A stretch of 64,000 nucleotides of DNA from Variovorax paradoxus. GTDB taxonomy: Bacteria; Pseudomonadota; Gammaproteobacteria; Burkholderiales; Burkholderiaceae_C. This document shows positions 24,397-32,861 of the stretch, piece by piece; within the stretch, counting starts at the first letter, position 1, and every line of letters starts with the position of its first letter. A program made the position numbers and the translations under genes. The notes below the pieces were generated by a model. The model was not told the DNA's origin. It did not search any database and saw only the letters and a list, made by a program, of their open reading frames with translations. The stretch is taken from NCBI GenBank assembly GCA_016806145.1, contig CP063167.1, forward strand, positions 1,112,501-1,176,500, written 5' to 3'.

Positions 24397-25082
24397 GCTT
24401 TCACGCACGACTTCTTTCGCAGACCGCCGATGCCCGCATGGGGCTGCTGGGCACGCCCATCATCCAGGGATGCCTGCGCGGTGAGGTTTCGCGGCCCAGC
24501 TACCTCGCATTCCTGCGCGAGGCCTATCACCACGTGCGCCACACGGTGCCGCTGCTGCGTGCCTGCAAGTCCGCATTACAGGAGCGCAATCTCTGGCTGC
24601 AGGGTCCACTGGACGAATACATTGAGGAAGAGCAGGGCCACGACGAGTGGATTCTCAACGACATCCGTGCCTGCGGCGGGGATGCCGATGCCGTGCGCAA
24701 TGGCCCGCCCGGTCACGCCACCGAGGTGATGGTGGCCTATGCCTACGACACAATCGCTCGGCGCAACCCGCTGGGCTTCTTCGGCATGGTGCATGTGCTG
24801 GAAGGCACCAGCGTCTCGCTTGCGCTGCTGGCGGCTGATCAGATCCAGAAGCCGCTGCAATTGCCCGACGCGGCCTTCAGCTATCTGCGATCGCACGGCA
24901 CGCTCGACCAAGAGCACACAGCGCATTTTGAGTTGCTGATGGACCGGATCGAGAACCCGCAGGACCAGGACGACATCGTGCATGCCGCGCGCGCCTTCTT
25001 CCGCCTCTACGGCGACGTGTTCCGCAGCCTGCCGCTGCCGAACACGGCTGGCCAGGCCGCTGCCGCAGGAGCCGCCGCATGA
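24393..25082 (+). CDS. heme-oxygenase-like diiron oxidase (HDO; TenA-like/iron-containing redox enzyme)
   Basis: A 229-residue, all-helical protein of the TenA/PqqC superfamily. Metal-ligand candidates match the HDO pattern: Glu at 78-80 and H83 in YIEEEQGHDEW, E137 in VHVLEGTS, and H168, D172, H175 in HGTLDQEHTAHF (HxxxDxxH). The gaps H83-E137 (54) and E137-H168 (31) agree closely with those I recall for CADD. Known HDOs (UndA, SznF, BesC) use O2 for decarboxylation, N-oxidation or C-C cleavage. This one probably acts on the product of the adjoining ligase. ATGA overlaps on both sides. Confidence 0.82.
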   Translation: MSFHARLLSQTADARMGLLGTPIIQGCLRGEVSRPSYLAFLREAYHHVRHTVPLLRACKSALQERNLWLQGPLDEYIEEEQGHDEWILNDIRACGGDADAVRNGPPGHATEVMVAYAYDTIARRNPLGFFGMVHVLEGTSVSLALLAADQIQKPLQLPDAAFSYLRSHGTLDQEHTAHFELLMDRIENPQDQDDIVHAARAFFRLYGDVFRSLPLPNTAGQAAAAGAAA

Positions 25083-25960
25083 AAGTCGAGGCCAGCCGCG
25101 TGCTGTTCACGGGAGCGGGTGGCGGCATCGGCGATGCCGCCGTCCGTATGTTGGTGAAGGCCGGCGCGTCGGTGATGCTCGTCGGGCGATCGCCCGCACG
25201 GCTCTCGGCCCAGGCCCGTGCCCTTGTGCGCGACTGCGGGGTCCAGCGCCAGTGCGTGGAGTGGTATGCCGCCGATCTTGCCCGCATCCCCAGCCTCAGC
25301 GGCATCGCCGAAGTCGCAACGGGATGGGGCTGCAATGTGCTGGTGCATAACGCGGGCGTGCCGGGCTTCGGGCGCATCGAATCCCTGGACGCCAATGAAA
25401 TGGCGCAGGTGCTGCACCTGAACCTCTTCGTGCCCATGCTGTTGACGCAGGCCCTGCTGCCGCATCTTCGCGGCCTGCCGCAAGCGCAGATCATCTTCGT
25501 GGGCTCCGTGCTCGGCCGGCTCGGCTTGCCAGGCTTCAGCGTCTACAGCGCAAGCAAGTTCGGCCTGCGGGGTTTCGCCGAATCGCTGCGCCGAGAACTC
25601 GGCGATACCGACGTCCGCGTGCAGTACCTTGGGCCGCGCAGCACACGCACCGGCTTCAACAGCGGGGCGGTCGAGGGCTACAACAAGGCGACAGGCACTG
25701 CGATGGATACGCCCGACGTGGCGGCGCGCGCGCTGCTGCGGATGCTCGAAAGCGGCAAGGCCGAATGCTTTCTCGGATTTCCCGAGAAGCTGGCCGTGCG
25801 CCTCAATGGCCTGGCCCCGACGTTGCTGGACGCAGCCTTCGTCAAGCACCGGCGCAGCCTGCCGCCGGTCGCACGGCCGGCGAAGCTCGCGCTGGACTGC
25901 GGCGACGAGCGCGAAGGGCCGGCCACCGACTCCCATTCCCTGATGAACCACACCCTGTGA
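25079..25960 (+). CDS. SDR family oxidoreductase
   Basis: A 293-residue short-chain dehydrogenase with cofactor motif TGAGGGIG (residues 10-17), HNAGVPG, the catalytic Ser in VGSVLGRLG and YSASK. It would reduce or oxidise a carbonyl with NAD(P)(H). The last 80 residues, including a segment with FPEKLAVRLNGLAPTLLD, resemble the substrate-binding extension of acyl-type SDRs. It overlaps the HDO stop by four bases. Confidence 0.87.
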   Translation: MKVEASRVLFTGAGGGIGDAAVRMLVKAGASVMLVGRSPARLSAQARALVRDCGVQRQCVEWYAADLARIPSLSGIAEVATGWGCNVLVHNAGVPGFGRIESLDANEMAQVLHLNLFVPMLLTQALLPHLRGLPQAQIIFVGSVLGRLGLPGFSVYSASKFGLRGFAESLRRELGDTDVRVQYLGPRSTRTGFNSGAVEGYNKATGTAMDTPDVAARALLRMLESGKAECFLGFPEKLAVRLNGLAPTLLDAAFVKHRRSLPPVARPAKLALDCGDEREGPATDSHSLMNHTL

Positions 25961-25977
25961 AATACGAAGGAAGACCC

Positions 25978-26670
25978 ATGAACCTCGCCCTCCCGAACGC
26001 CTTGCCCCTTCATGTCGGCATGCGCCGCAGGTGGCTGATCGGCATGTTTGTGGTTGCCACGATGGCCGTGGCATCGCCGCAGATCGTGCGTGCCGCCGCC
26101 GTGGACGACGCGGTCGCCGAACTGCAGCACGACTGGGAAGTGATCCGCTACCAGACACCCGTGGCCGAGCGCGAGAAGCGCTTCGAAGCGCTCGCGGCGA
26201 AGGCCCGCAAGATCAGCGAGAGCCAGCCGGGCCGCGCGGAGCCGTTGGTCTGGGAAGGGATCATCGTCAGCTCGTGGGCAGGCGAGAAGGGCGGGCTCGG
26301 GGCGCTCGGACTGGTCAAGCAGGCCAAGGCGCTCTACGAGTCGGCCATTGCGATCAACGGCGATGTGCTCGACGGCTCGGCGTACAACAGCCTGGGGGTT
26401 CTCTACTACAAGGTGCCCGGCTGGCCCGTGGGCTTCGGCGACAAGGCCAAGGCCAAGGAACTGTTGCAGAAGGCGCTCGTGCTCAATCCGAAGGGCATCG
26501 ATCCCAACTTCTTCTATGGCGAGTACCTGATCGAGACCAAGCAGCCGGAGCAGGCGGTGACCTACCTCGAACGCGCTATGCAGGCGCCAGCGCGCGCGGG
26601 GCGGCAGATCTCGGACGCTGGCCGGCGCGAGGAAGCCCGCGTGCTGCTCGAGAAAGCCAAGGCGAAGTAG
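25978..26670 (+). CDS. exported TPR-type protein
   Basis: A 230-residue protein with an N-terminal hydrophobic segment (RWLIGMFVVATMAVASPQIVRAAA) acting as signal peptide or anchor. TPR-like helices follow, with AKALYESAIAINGDVLDGSA, YNSLGVLYYKVPGWPVGFGD, KAKELLQKALVLNPKG and AVTYLERAMQAPAR. It resembles periplasmic TPR proteins of the TRAP-associated T family, but no TRAP permease is nearby. GAAGGAAG precedes ATG 25978, 17 bp after the SDR stop, so it likely closes the operon. Its role there is unknown. Confidence 0.75.
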   Translation: MNLALPNALPLHVGMRRRWLIGMFVVATMAVASPQIVRAAAVDDAVAELQHDWEVIRYQTPVAEREKRFEALAAKARKISESQPGRAEPLVWEGIIVSSWAGEKGGLGALGLVKQAKALYESAIAINGDVLDGSAYNSLGVLYYKVPGWPVGFGDKAKAKELLQKALVLNPKGIDPNFFYGEYLIETKQPEQAVTYLERAMQAPARAGRQISDAGRREEARVLLEKAKAK

Positions 26671-26692
26671 CCGAGCGCGGCGTGGCGCCCCG

Positions 26693-28048
26693 TCAGCGGT
26701 GCGCCGCGTCGAATTGCAGCACCACCTTCACCCCCCTGTCGCTGGCCCCTGTGCCGAACACCACTTCCAGACCGTGCAGCTGGGCGATGCGACGCACGAT
26801 CGACACGCCGAGCCCGCTGCCGAGCTCGGCCTGGCCGTCGGGACGGTAGAAGCGCTCGCCCATGCGCGCGAGTTGCTCGGGCGGAAGGGGTGGGCCTTCG
26901 TTCTCGAGCTCCAGGTGCTCGCGCCCGACGCGCAGCGTCACGCCGGTGCCGGCGGGTGCGTAGCGCACCGCGTTGTCCAGCAGGTTGCGCAAGAGCACCG
27001 TGAGCAGATGCTCGTCGCCGAACAGCGGCATCGGATGTTGGTCGCGTGGCGGCCATTCGCAGGCAAGCTCGATGTGCCTGCGTTCCGCGAGTGCGAGGCA
27101 GTCGCTCATGGCGTGCTCGACGATCGCGGGCCAGTTGATCTCTGTCTTCATTGCGGGCGTCACGCCCGACTCGACGCGCGACAGCGAAAGCATCTGCGTC
27201 ACAAGCCGCGCCATCCGGTCCAGGCCGGTGCTGAGTTTTTGCTCGGCCTGCTCGCGCTCAGCGCTGCTAGTGGCGCCGCGCACCACATCCCACTGGGCGC
27301 GCAGCACGGCAAGCGGGGTCCGCAGTTCGTGTGCTGCGTCAGCGGTGAAACGGCGCTCGCGCACCAGCAGTTCCTCGATGCGGGCGAATAAGCCATTCAT
27401 GGCGCCGAGCAGGGGCTTGAGCTCGGCCGGGGCACGCTCGTCGGGCACGGGCTGAAGGTCGGAGGCATCGCGCGTACGCAACTCTGTGGTGAGCTGTCGC
27501 ATGGGAGACAGCGCGCGCCGCACCGCCCAGGTCATCACCGCGAGCAAGATCGGTAGCACCAGCAACCAGGGCACGACCTGCGTGATGGTCAGTCCATATA
27601 CCAACTCGTCACGCTCATAGGCCCCTTGGCCAGCGGCGACCAGCCAGTTTCCATCAGTAGATTGCAGGTAGTAGATTCGCCAGTTCCGGCCATCGACTGC
27701 CTGCTCGACGAATCCGCTCGCCTGCGGGAAGCGCTGCAGTTGTATGCCTTCGCGGTCCGAGAGCATCAGCCGGCCTTCCTTGTTCCAGACAGCTACCGCG
27801 AGATCGCGCACGTCGGCATCGCCTGCATCCTTGTCGCCTTCGCGGGGCTCGGGCGGCAGCACGGCGGTCGTGCCGGGATAGGCCGGACTCAGGGTGGACT
27901 GCACCTGGCGCGCCAGCCGGATCAACTCGGTGTCGAACATCTCGTTGACCTCGTGGCGTGCCCGGCTGATCGAGAAATAGAGCGCGACGCCCCACACCAG
28001 GGGCGCACAGACCAGCAGATACAGCAGAAGCCGCCGCTGTAGGCTCAT
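26693..28048 (-). CDS. sensor histidine kinase (QseC/PmrB-like)
   Basis: A 451-residue membrane histidine kinase: a first transmembrane span (LLLYLLVCAPLVWGVALYFS), a periplasmic sensing domain to about residue 155, a second span (VVPWLLVLPILLAVMTW), HAMP linker, the phospho-acceptor His in DAAHELRTPLAVLR, and an ATPase domain with LLRNLLDNAVRYAP and GSGLGVSIVRRIAQ. The signal is unknown. The start overlaps the response regulator stop by four bases. It is convergent with the HDO operon. Confidence 0.9.
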   Translation of the reverse strand: MSLQRRLLLYLLVCAPLVWGVALYFSISRARHEVNEMFDTELIRLARQVQSTLSPAYPGTTAVLPPEPREGDKDAGDADVRDLAVAVWNKEGRLMLSDREGIQLQRFPQASGFVEQAVDGRNWRIYYLQSTDGNWLVAAGQGAYERDELVYGLTITQVVPWLLVLPILLAVMTWAVRRALSPMRQLTTELRTRDASDLQPVPDERAPAELKPLLGAMNGLFARIEELLVRERRFTADAAHELRTPLAVLRAQWDVVRGATSSAEREQAEQKLSTGLDRMARLVTQMLSLSRVESGVTPAMKTEINWPAIVEHAMSDCLALAERRHIELACEWPPRDQHPMPLFGDEHLLTVLLRNLLDNAVRYAPAGTGVTLRVGREHLELENEGPPLPPEQLARMGERFYRPDGQAELGSGLGVSIVRRIAQLHGLEVVFGTGASDRGVKVVLQFDAAHR

Positions 28049-28719
28049 GGGCCAGTCTCGCCCGAGCCCATGGCATACCCCACGCCGCGCACGGTGCGCA
28101 CGATGCCCGGATCGATCTTGCGGCGCAAATGGTGGATATGCACCTCCAGCGAATTGCTCTCCGGCTCGGCACCGCTCCAGTCATAGAGCTTTTCCTGCAG
28201 GTACGCCTTGGAGAGAACGCGCTGCGATTGGCTCAGGAGGGCTTCGAGCACAGCGAGTTCGCGACCGGTGAGGTCGACCTGTTCTCCCTTCCAGCGCACG
28301 AGCTTGTGGGCCGGGTCGTATTCGAGTGCGCCGTGCTGCCAGATGGCCTGCGCCTGTCCGGCGGTGCGACGAATCAGCGCGCGCAGGCGCGCGGCGAGCT
28401 CGTCAATGGTGATGGGCTTGACCAGGTAGTCGTCAGCACCGGCGTCGAGGCCCTCAATACGCTGGTCGATGCCGTCGCGCGCGGTCAGCACGAGCAGTGG
28501 GCATTTCACGCCGCGTTCGCGCCAGCGTCGCAGCCAGACCATGCCGTCGCCGCCGGGCAGGCCGAGGTCCAGCACGACCGCATCGAATGGCGCGGTCTGC
28601 AGGGCTGCATCGGCCTTGGCACCGTCGCCGAACCAGTCGACCGCGTGGCCGAGCTGCCGCAGGCCCGCGGCCAAAGCATCGCCAAGCAGGGTGTCGTCTT
28701 CGACGATCAGGAGGCGCAT
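28045..28719 (-). CDS. OmpR/PhoB-family response regulator
   Basis: A 224-residue regulator. The receiver domain starts MRLLIVEDDTLLGDALAAGL, with the phospho-Asp in VVLDLGLPGGDG (about D51) and the Lys in DYLVKPI. The winged-helix domain includes LTGRELAVLEALLSQ and NSLEVHIHHLRRKI. It is cotranscribed with the kinase behind it. Possible targets, including the neighbouring HDO operon or the iron transporter, are only suggested by position. Confidence 0.92.
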   Translation of the reverse strand: MRLLIVEDDTLLGDALAAGLRQLGHAVDWFGDGAKADAALQTAPFDAVVLDLGLPGGDGMVWLRRWRERGVKCPLLVLTARDGIDQRIEGLDAGADDYLVKPITIDELAARLRALIRRTAGQAQAIWQHGALEYDPAHKLVRWKGEQVDLTGRELAVLEALLSQSQRVLSKAYLQEKLYDWSGAEPESNSLEVHIHHLRRKIDPGIVRTVRGVGYAMGSGETGP

Positions 28720-28784
28720 GAAACGGTTAGTCCAGTTCGATGGCTGATCACGGCAGGCCGCTGCCATTATGCGGGCGACGCGCG

Positions 28785-29489
28785 TCAGACGGCTGCGCCG
28801 AACAGCGCTCCGGTCGCGGCGGTAATGCCCATGGCCAGCGCACCCCACAGAGTGACGCGCCAGGCGCCGTTTCTCACGCTCGCGCCCCCAGTCCGAGCGG
28901 CGACCGCGCCGAGCAGCGCCAGGAAGGCGATGGAAAGGCAGGCAACACTGGGCGCCAAATAGGGGCCGCTCGCAGCCACTGCGGTTGCAAGGGGCAGCGC
29001 CGCGCCTACGGCGAAACTTGACGCCGAGGCCATCGCGGCTTGTACCGGACGCGTGGACGTGGTTTCCGAAATGCCCAGCTCATCACGAGCGTGGGCACTG
29101 AGCGCGTCATGCGCCATCAACTGACGCGCGACTTCGCGCGCCAGGGTGAGCTCCAGGCCGCGGCTCACGTAGATCGCGCTAAGCTCCCGTTCTTCTGAAG
29201 CGGGGTCTTCTATGAGTTCTGCGCGCTCGCGCGACAGGTCCGCGCGCTCCGTGTCGGCTTGCGAATGGACCGATACATATTCGCCTGCCGCCATTGACAT
29301 CGCGCCCGCCACCAGTCCGGCCAGACCGCTGAGCAGCACGCTGCCGTGGTCCGCATTGGCCGCTGCCACGCCCACGATCAGGCTGGCTGTGGAAACAATG
29401 CCATCGTTCGCGCCGAGGACTGCCGGGCGCAGCCAGCCAATGCGCGTCGTACGGTGGCGTTCGACGTGGTATTTCCAGGGCCTCTTCAT
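28785..29489 (-). CDS. VIT family iron/manganese transporter
   Basis: A 234-residue membrane protein of the VIT1/CCC1 family. The hallmark WLRPAVLGANDGIVSTASLIVGVA and AGLVAGAMSMAAGEYVSV are present, followed by a hydrophilic metal-binding helical stretch (TERADLSRERAELIEDPASE) and three more spans. Family members move Fe2+ or Mn2+ out of the cytoplasm. Its start overlaps the small membrane protein upstream by four bases. Confidence 0.9.
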   Translation of the reverse strand: MKRPWKYHVERHRTTRIGWLRPAVLGANDGIVSTASLIVGVAAANADHGSVLLSGLAGLVAGAMSMAAGEYVSVHSQADTERADLSRERAELIEDPASEERELSAIYVSRGLELTLAREVARQLMAHDALSAHARDELGISETTSTRPVQAAMASASSFAVGAALPLATAVAASGPYLAPSVACLSIAFLALLGAVAARTGGASVRNGAWRVTLWGALAMGITAATGALFGAAV

Positions 29490-29734
29490 CGGGCATCTTT
29501 CGCGCCGAGCATCGCCAGCAGCGATGGCAAGGCGGATCGGTCGAGGTCGAACAAGTTGTCGTCAAAGGCCTTGTAGAAAACACATTCGACTGCCGTAGTT
29601 CCTACCGCAACGGCCAGCATGACGGCAACGATGCAGGCATTGACGACGTCGAACGATCGCTCGTCACGTGGCTCCCCACGGAATGGTGGCCGCGTGGGAG
29701 GGATGCTCCCCGGATCGTCGTCGGACCTTGGCAT
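29486..29734 (-). CDS. small membrane protein coupled to the VIT transporter
   Basis: An 82-residue protein: a charged, proline-rich start (PRSDDDPGSIPPTRPPFRGE), one hydrophobic span (NACIVAVMLAVAVGTTAVEC) and a short soluble tail. It overlaps the transporter start by four bases, so it is likely co-translated. No family recognised. Confidence 0.55.
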   Translation of the reverse strand: MPRSDDDPGSIPPTRPPFRGEPRDERSFDVVNACIVAVMLAVAVGTTAVECVFYKAFDDNLFDLDRSALPSLLAMLGAKDAR

Positions 29735-30668
29735 AGGCTGTCTCCATGGTGAATCTGCAGGGCGGCAGTCGATCGCTGCACGGATTCGCATGATTCCCGT
29801 GACAGATTTGTTTTTGCTTAAGAGCGACCATTTTTCGTTGGCAATGTTTGGAAGGGCATGGCTCTTGAAATCCGGATGCTCTGCACGGCCAGGGTGGCGG
29901 ACAGCACCACCAGCACAAAGGGGTCGTGTGCAAACTCGCAAACTTCGAGTGGCCCAAGCCCTTGCGCAGTGAAATGAAAATCGTCAAGGGTTCGGTCGAA
30001 AGTTGCTTCGCATCCAGGTTGTTCATAAGGCGCTCAGGCATGCGAATCGCCGCGTTCCTAGATTCAGGAATCGCGCACCGAACTGCATGTTCGTGTCGTC
30101 GGTCGATCTAATGGATAGCGCGGCCGTGGCGCACCCGGCAGGAGAGTGGGCAACCTGTGGCTCAAGAAGTAGAGTTGGCGGCGCGAGACCGAGGCGACCG
30201 CACTTAGGCGCAACATGCCCGCCAATCGCTCGGACGTCGAGCAGATGTTGGCTCAGCAGGGCAGCTCGCCAAGCACTCCGGTGCAGAAGAAGAGCGCGGC
30301 ACCGGCCCGGTCATCCGCTGTTCCCATCCGCGGCCGAACGGTGTGGTGGTGGAGCACGAGGGCCGCCGGGGATCCTTGCGCATCAAGCCTCACGCTGGGG
30401 ATAAAGCGCAGGTGCAGTTCGCTGATGGGTCATACGAAGTGCTGCCACTTGGCGAGTTGCGACTGGTGTGCTGGGCCGTGCAGGAGCAGTGGCTGTGAAG
30501 CTGCGTGGCAAGCGCTTGATCCGAGGCAACGAAAAGGCGAGACGGGTAAAACGGTGCGTTCTACAGGTTGAAGGTTTCTTAGGACAATTGCCGGCTGCCC
30601 TCAAGGTCAAGCGGCGCATGTGCAGAAAGCGCGCAGACGATTCTTCACGGGAATCTGCAGCGTTGAGC
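29735..30668. other. 934-bp stretch with no clear gene
   Basis: It should hold the promoter of the small-protein/VIT transcript at its left end. No open frame here has a recognisable family or good start, apart from a doubtful coding remnant at 30208-30498. It marks the left edge of the toxin-antitoxin patch; no tRNA, integrase or clear direct repeats are seen. Confidence 0.5.
30208..30498 (+). pseudogene. possible coding remnant, unrecognised
   Basis: After a TAG at 30205-30207 the frame runs about 96 codons to TGA 30496-30498 and reads like real protein: PNGVVVEHEGRRGSLRIKPH followed by AGDKAQVQFADGSYEVLPLG, with alternating beta-type patterns. No start codon with a ribosome site is visible and I know no family for it. 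It may be the end of a gene whose front has been lost. Confidence 0.3.
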
Positions 30669-31037
30669 TCATTCGCGACGCTCGACCGAGGAGGGCTGCG
30701 GTACCGCTTCGGGCGACTCTGCCAGGCCGTGTTCGAGTTCCTGCCATGAAACGCAGGAGCCGGTCTTTGGCACGAAGCCGACCTGCAATCCAAAGATGCT
30801 CGCGATCTTTCCCAGCGTGTCGATGGTTGGATTGGTCTTGTCGCTCTCGATGAGCCGAAGACTCTGTACGCTGAGCCCTCGATGCTTGGCGAATTCTGGT
30901 TGGGTCAGGCGGCTGATCCGCCGCATGGCAGCCACGGCCTGTCCCACAGACATTCGCCCCGCCGCCATGGCGTCGTAGATCTCTTGACGCAGCTTGCGCT
31001 CGTGCGAGATATCCGGCGACTTGCGGCGCTTATCCAC
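30669..31037 (-). CDS. HipB-like XRE-family antitoxin
   Basis: A 122-residue protein with a helix-turn-helix domain in RMSVGQAVAAMRRISRLTQP, EFAKHRGLSVQSLRLIESDK and TNPTIDTLGKIASIFGLQVG. GTG 31037 is chosen because it overlaps the HipA stop by eight bases and the homology begins just after it. As HipB it would bind the toxin and repress the operon. It lies downstream of hipA, the reverse of the E. coli order. Confidence 0.8.
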   Translation of the reverse strand: MDKRRKSPDISHERKLRQEIYDAMAAGRMSVGQAVAAMRRISRLTQPEFAKHRGLSVQSLRLIESDKTNPTIDTLGKIASIFGLQVGFVPKTGSCVSWQELEHGLAESPEAVPQPSSVERRE

Positions 31038-32397
31038 GAGGCTTGCTCCGTGCGGTTCTGGGCAGAAGATCGCGCAAGGCGTCCAACTGCAATGCCTGCG
31101 CATCGATACTGCCGCGGCATGCCTCGATGACCGCCTGCTCCACGCCGCATTCCCTGGCCGTATCAGCCAGCGCCGAGACAGTGGGCGCGAAGGCATGGAG
31201 CGCATGTGCGATGCGCTCCCTCTCCTGGTCGCTCACTTGAAGCGTTTCTATGACTTCGCTCCAGTTGCGCTGAAGTTTTCCAGCAGCGTCGCGCCAGTGA
31301 CAGCCTCGCGCCACGACCTCCGGATCCAGGAACATGGGGGCGAAGTCGAAGAGGGGTGTCAGCCGAACGGTGCCGTCGACCAGGCGCTGCACGGCTGTGT
31401 TGCGTGCATGGTTGTCGGTGTTGCGCATGGCCAGATTCAACACGTCGCGTCGAATGAATTCCACAGTTTCCGTGAACGGGTCTGACACGACCGAGCGCAA
31501 GCCTGAGAGCAGGAAGTGCTGGCTCTTGGGCAAACCGAAACCCCTCAAGTCACAGATGCTTGCGAGGCTTTCCTGGTGCAGTCGTTGCACTTGACCGTCG
31601 ACGACGACCCGATCGAAACGGCGTACGAACAGGACCTCGCCTTGAAGTTGCGGCGTGCTCGACATTCGCAGCCCACACGCAGCAGCGAGACGAAGGTAAC
31701 CGGCCTCATTGCGAAGGACGGTGCGGTCTGCCTCGCTTCTTCCTCGGGGTAACTTGAGCAACCAGTGTGTGGTGGCGCGTTCGTCGGGCAGTGCCATGTC
31801 TGCGAACCAGCGCCCGGCTTCGTCGGTCGTCAGCAGGAACTTCGGGGCGACACCCTGCACGCCGGTGGTGCCTGCGGCAAGCATGGCATGCAGGGACAGA
31901 TGCTCGAGAAATTCCTCGCTGTGGTTCAGAACCTCTTCCATGGAAAAACCACGTTGTGCGCCAGGATCAGCGCCGCGTGCGGCCTCCTCGCGGAAGAATT
32001 CCATTGCGCTTTCGAATCGCAGACAACCGATCGGATTGAAAGCACCGTTCATGACGAGCGGCAGCAACATGTTTTCGGCGTCTGCCAGACCCAGCCTGTC
32101 CAGCAGATACCTGCGGCCCCTGCCTTGTGGCACCAAGTCATAGACAAAGGCCGGCGGGCGGCGATCCGGCTCGCGGCCTGTTAGGCCCTCCACGAATCGG
32201 TCGGCTTCGATGCCCACAGGCTGACCCAACGCGACCGGCTGCGGATTCTCCTCGCTGAAAACGTATTCAGGCAGGTACTCGAAACGGCAGCGATCTGCTC
32301 CCAACGCCTGGATCGTGGCGGCGGCTTGCCATCGGCCGTTCGCATGCACTTCGATGGTCGTACCGCGGGCAGCAGATGAAAAGGAGAATTGCTGCAT
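31030..32397 (-). CDS. HipA family serine/threonine kinase toxin
   Basis: A 455-residue HipA-type kinase. The N-terminal HipA_N region includes YLPEYVFSEENPQPVALGQP. The catalytic loop reads AMRNTDNHARNTAVQ and the Mg-binding loop LFDFAPMFLDPE. E. coli HipA phosphorylates glutamyl-tRNA synthetase and causes persistence. GAPKFLL-type ATP-loop residues (VAPKFLL) are present. Starts at ATG 32397, 32406 or 32409 are all possible; the last two lie within a 20-bp palindrome. The longer N-terminal region is fairly common in stand-alone HipA of this group. Confidence 0.83.
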   Translation of the reverse strand: MQQFSFSSAARGTTIEVHANGRWQAAATIQALGADRCRFEYLPEYVFSEENPQPVALGQPVGIEADRFVEGLTGREPDRRPPAFVYDLVPQGRGRRYLLDRLGLADAENMLLPLVMNGAFNPIGCLRFESAMEFFREEAARGADPGAQRGFSMEEVLNHSEEFLEHLSLHAMLAAGTTGVQGVAPKFLLTTDEAGRWFADMALPDERATTHWLLKLPRGRSEADRTVLRNEAGYLRLAAACGLRMSSTPQLQGEVLFVRRFDRVVVDGQVQRLHQESLASICDLRGFGLPKSQHFLLSGLRSVVSDPFTETVEFIRRDVLNLAMRNTDNHARNTAVQRLVDGTVRLTPLFDFAPMFLDPEVVARGCHWRDAAGKLQRNWSEVIETLQVSDQERERIAHALHAFAPTVSALADTARECGVEQAVIEACRGSIDAQALQLDALRDLLPRTARSKPRG

Positions 32398-32398
32398 A

Positions 32399-32418
32399 TT
32401 AACCATCATGATGGTTAA
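32399..32418. promoter_or_regulatory. 20-bp perfect palindrome at the hipA start (operator 1)
   Basis: TTAACCATCATGATGGTTAA is a perfect inverted repeat. It covers two of the three possible hipA start codons. It is probably a HipB binding site, though a hairpin limiting translation is also possible. Confidence 0.5.
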
Positions 32419-32430
32419 AGTCTCGGATTT

Positions 32431-32446
32431 GTCAAATCGATTTGAC
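32431..32446. promoter_or_regulatory. 16-bp perfect palindrome before hipA (operator 2)
   Basis: GTCAAATCGATTTGAC, 12 bp from the first palindrome. On the hipA strand it contains a TTGACA-like sequence that could be a -35 element. Confidence 0.45.
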
Positions 32447-32457
32447 CACTATAGTGG
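32446..32457. promoter_or_regulatory. 12-bp perfect palindrome before hipA (operator 3)
   Basis: CCACTATAGTGG directly adjoins the second palindrome and includes TATAGT, a -10-like sequence. Confidence 0.4.
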
Positions 32458-32809
32458 CGAAAATATGCGTCTATGTCGCCAAGCGAGAGCTGCGAAGATT
32501 TTGGGAGATCGGCAGCGTTTCAATCCTTTTTGCAGGGAGGGCCTGACGCAGCTCCGCCGCTTGGGGCTTTTTGGAAGCCCCGCTGGGCTGTTTGGCATCC
32601 ATGTGCACCCTTTTTCTCCGATTCTTCGTCTGCAGGGCACGGTCGACACGTCGGGGAAACATCGGCGCATTGAAGGTGCGACACCCATGTGCAGGTCGGC
32701 GACCACGCGTCGCTGGCGCGGCTCTCACTGGCTAAGCTTGGTGGCCCTGACCAACCGCGGGAATACAACCCCTGCTGCCGTGAGCTCAAGCACGTCCGCC
32801 CAGTTGCTT
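32458..32809. other. intergenic stretch between hipA and vapB
   Basis: No supported gene. A hairpin GGGGCTT/AAGCCCC (32563-32581) overlaps a second one AGCCC/GGGCT (32576-32589). Neither is followed by a good T-run. Confidence 0.4.
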
Positions 32810-32846
32810 GCATCAAATGCGATGCTAAAATGCATCAAATTTGATG
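32810..32846. promoter_or_regulatory. inverted repeats before vapB (putative VapBC operator)
   Basis: Two repeats share the CATCAAAT core: GCATC-N6-GATGC (32810-32825) and the perfect CATCAAA/TTTGATG (32833-32846). They lie 16-52 bp before the vapB ATG, where the VapBC complex usually binds to repress itself. Confidence 0.5.
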
Positions 32847-32861
32847 AAAAAGGGGTTCGCT

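Noticed and set aside
24393..25082. Thiaminase II (TenA) or TenA-type regulator
   Set aside because: The HxxxDxxH and Glu ligand pattern fits the diiron HDO group, and there are no thiamine genes nearby.
29664..30041. 125-codon minus-strand frame upstream of the VIT unit
   Set aside because: No family, no ribosome site, and it overlaps the small membrane protein in another frame.
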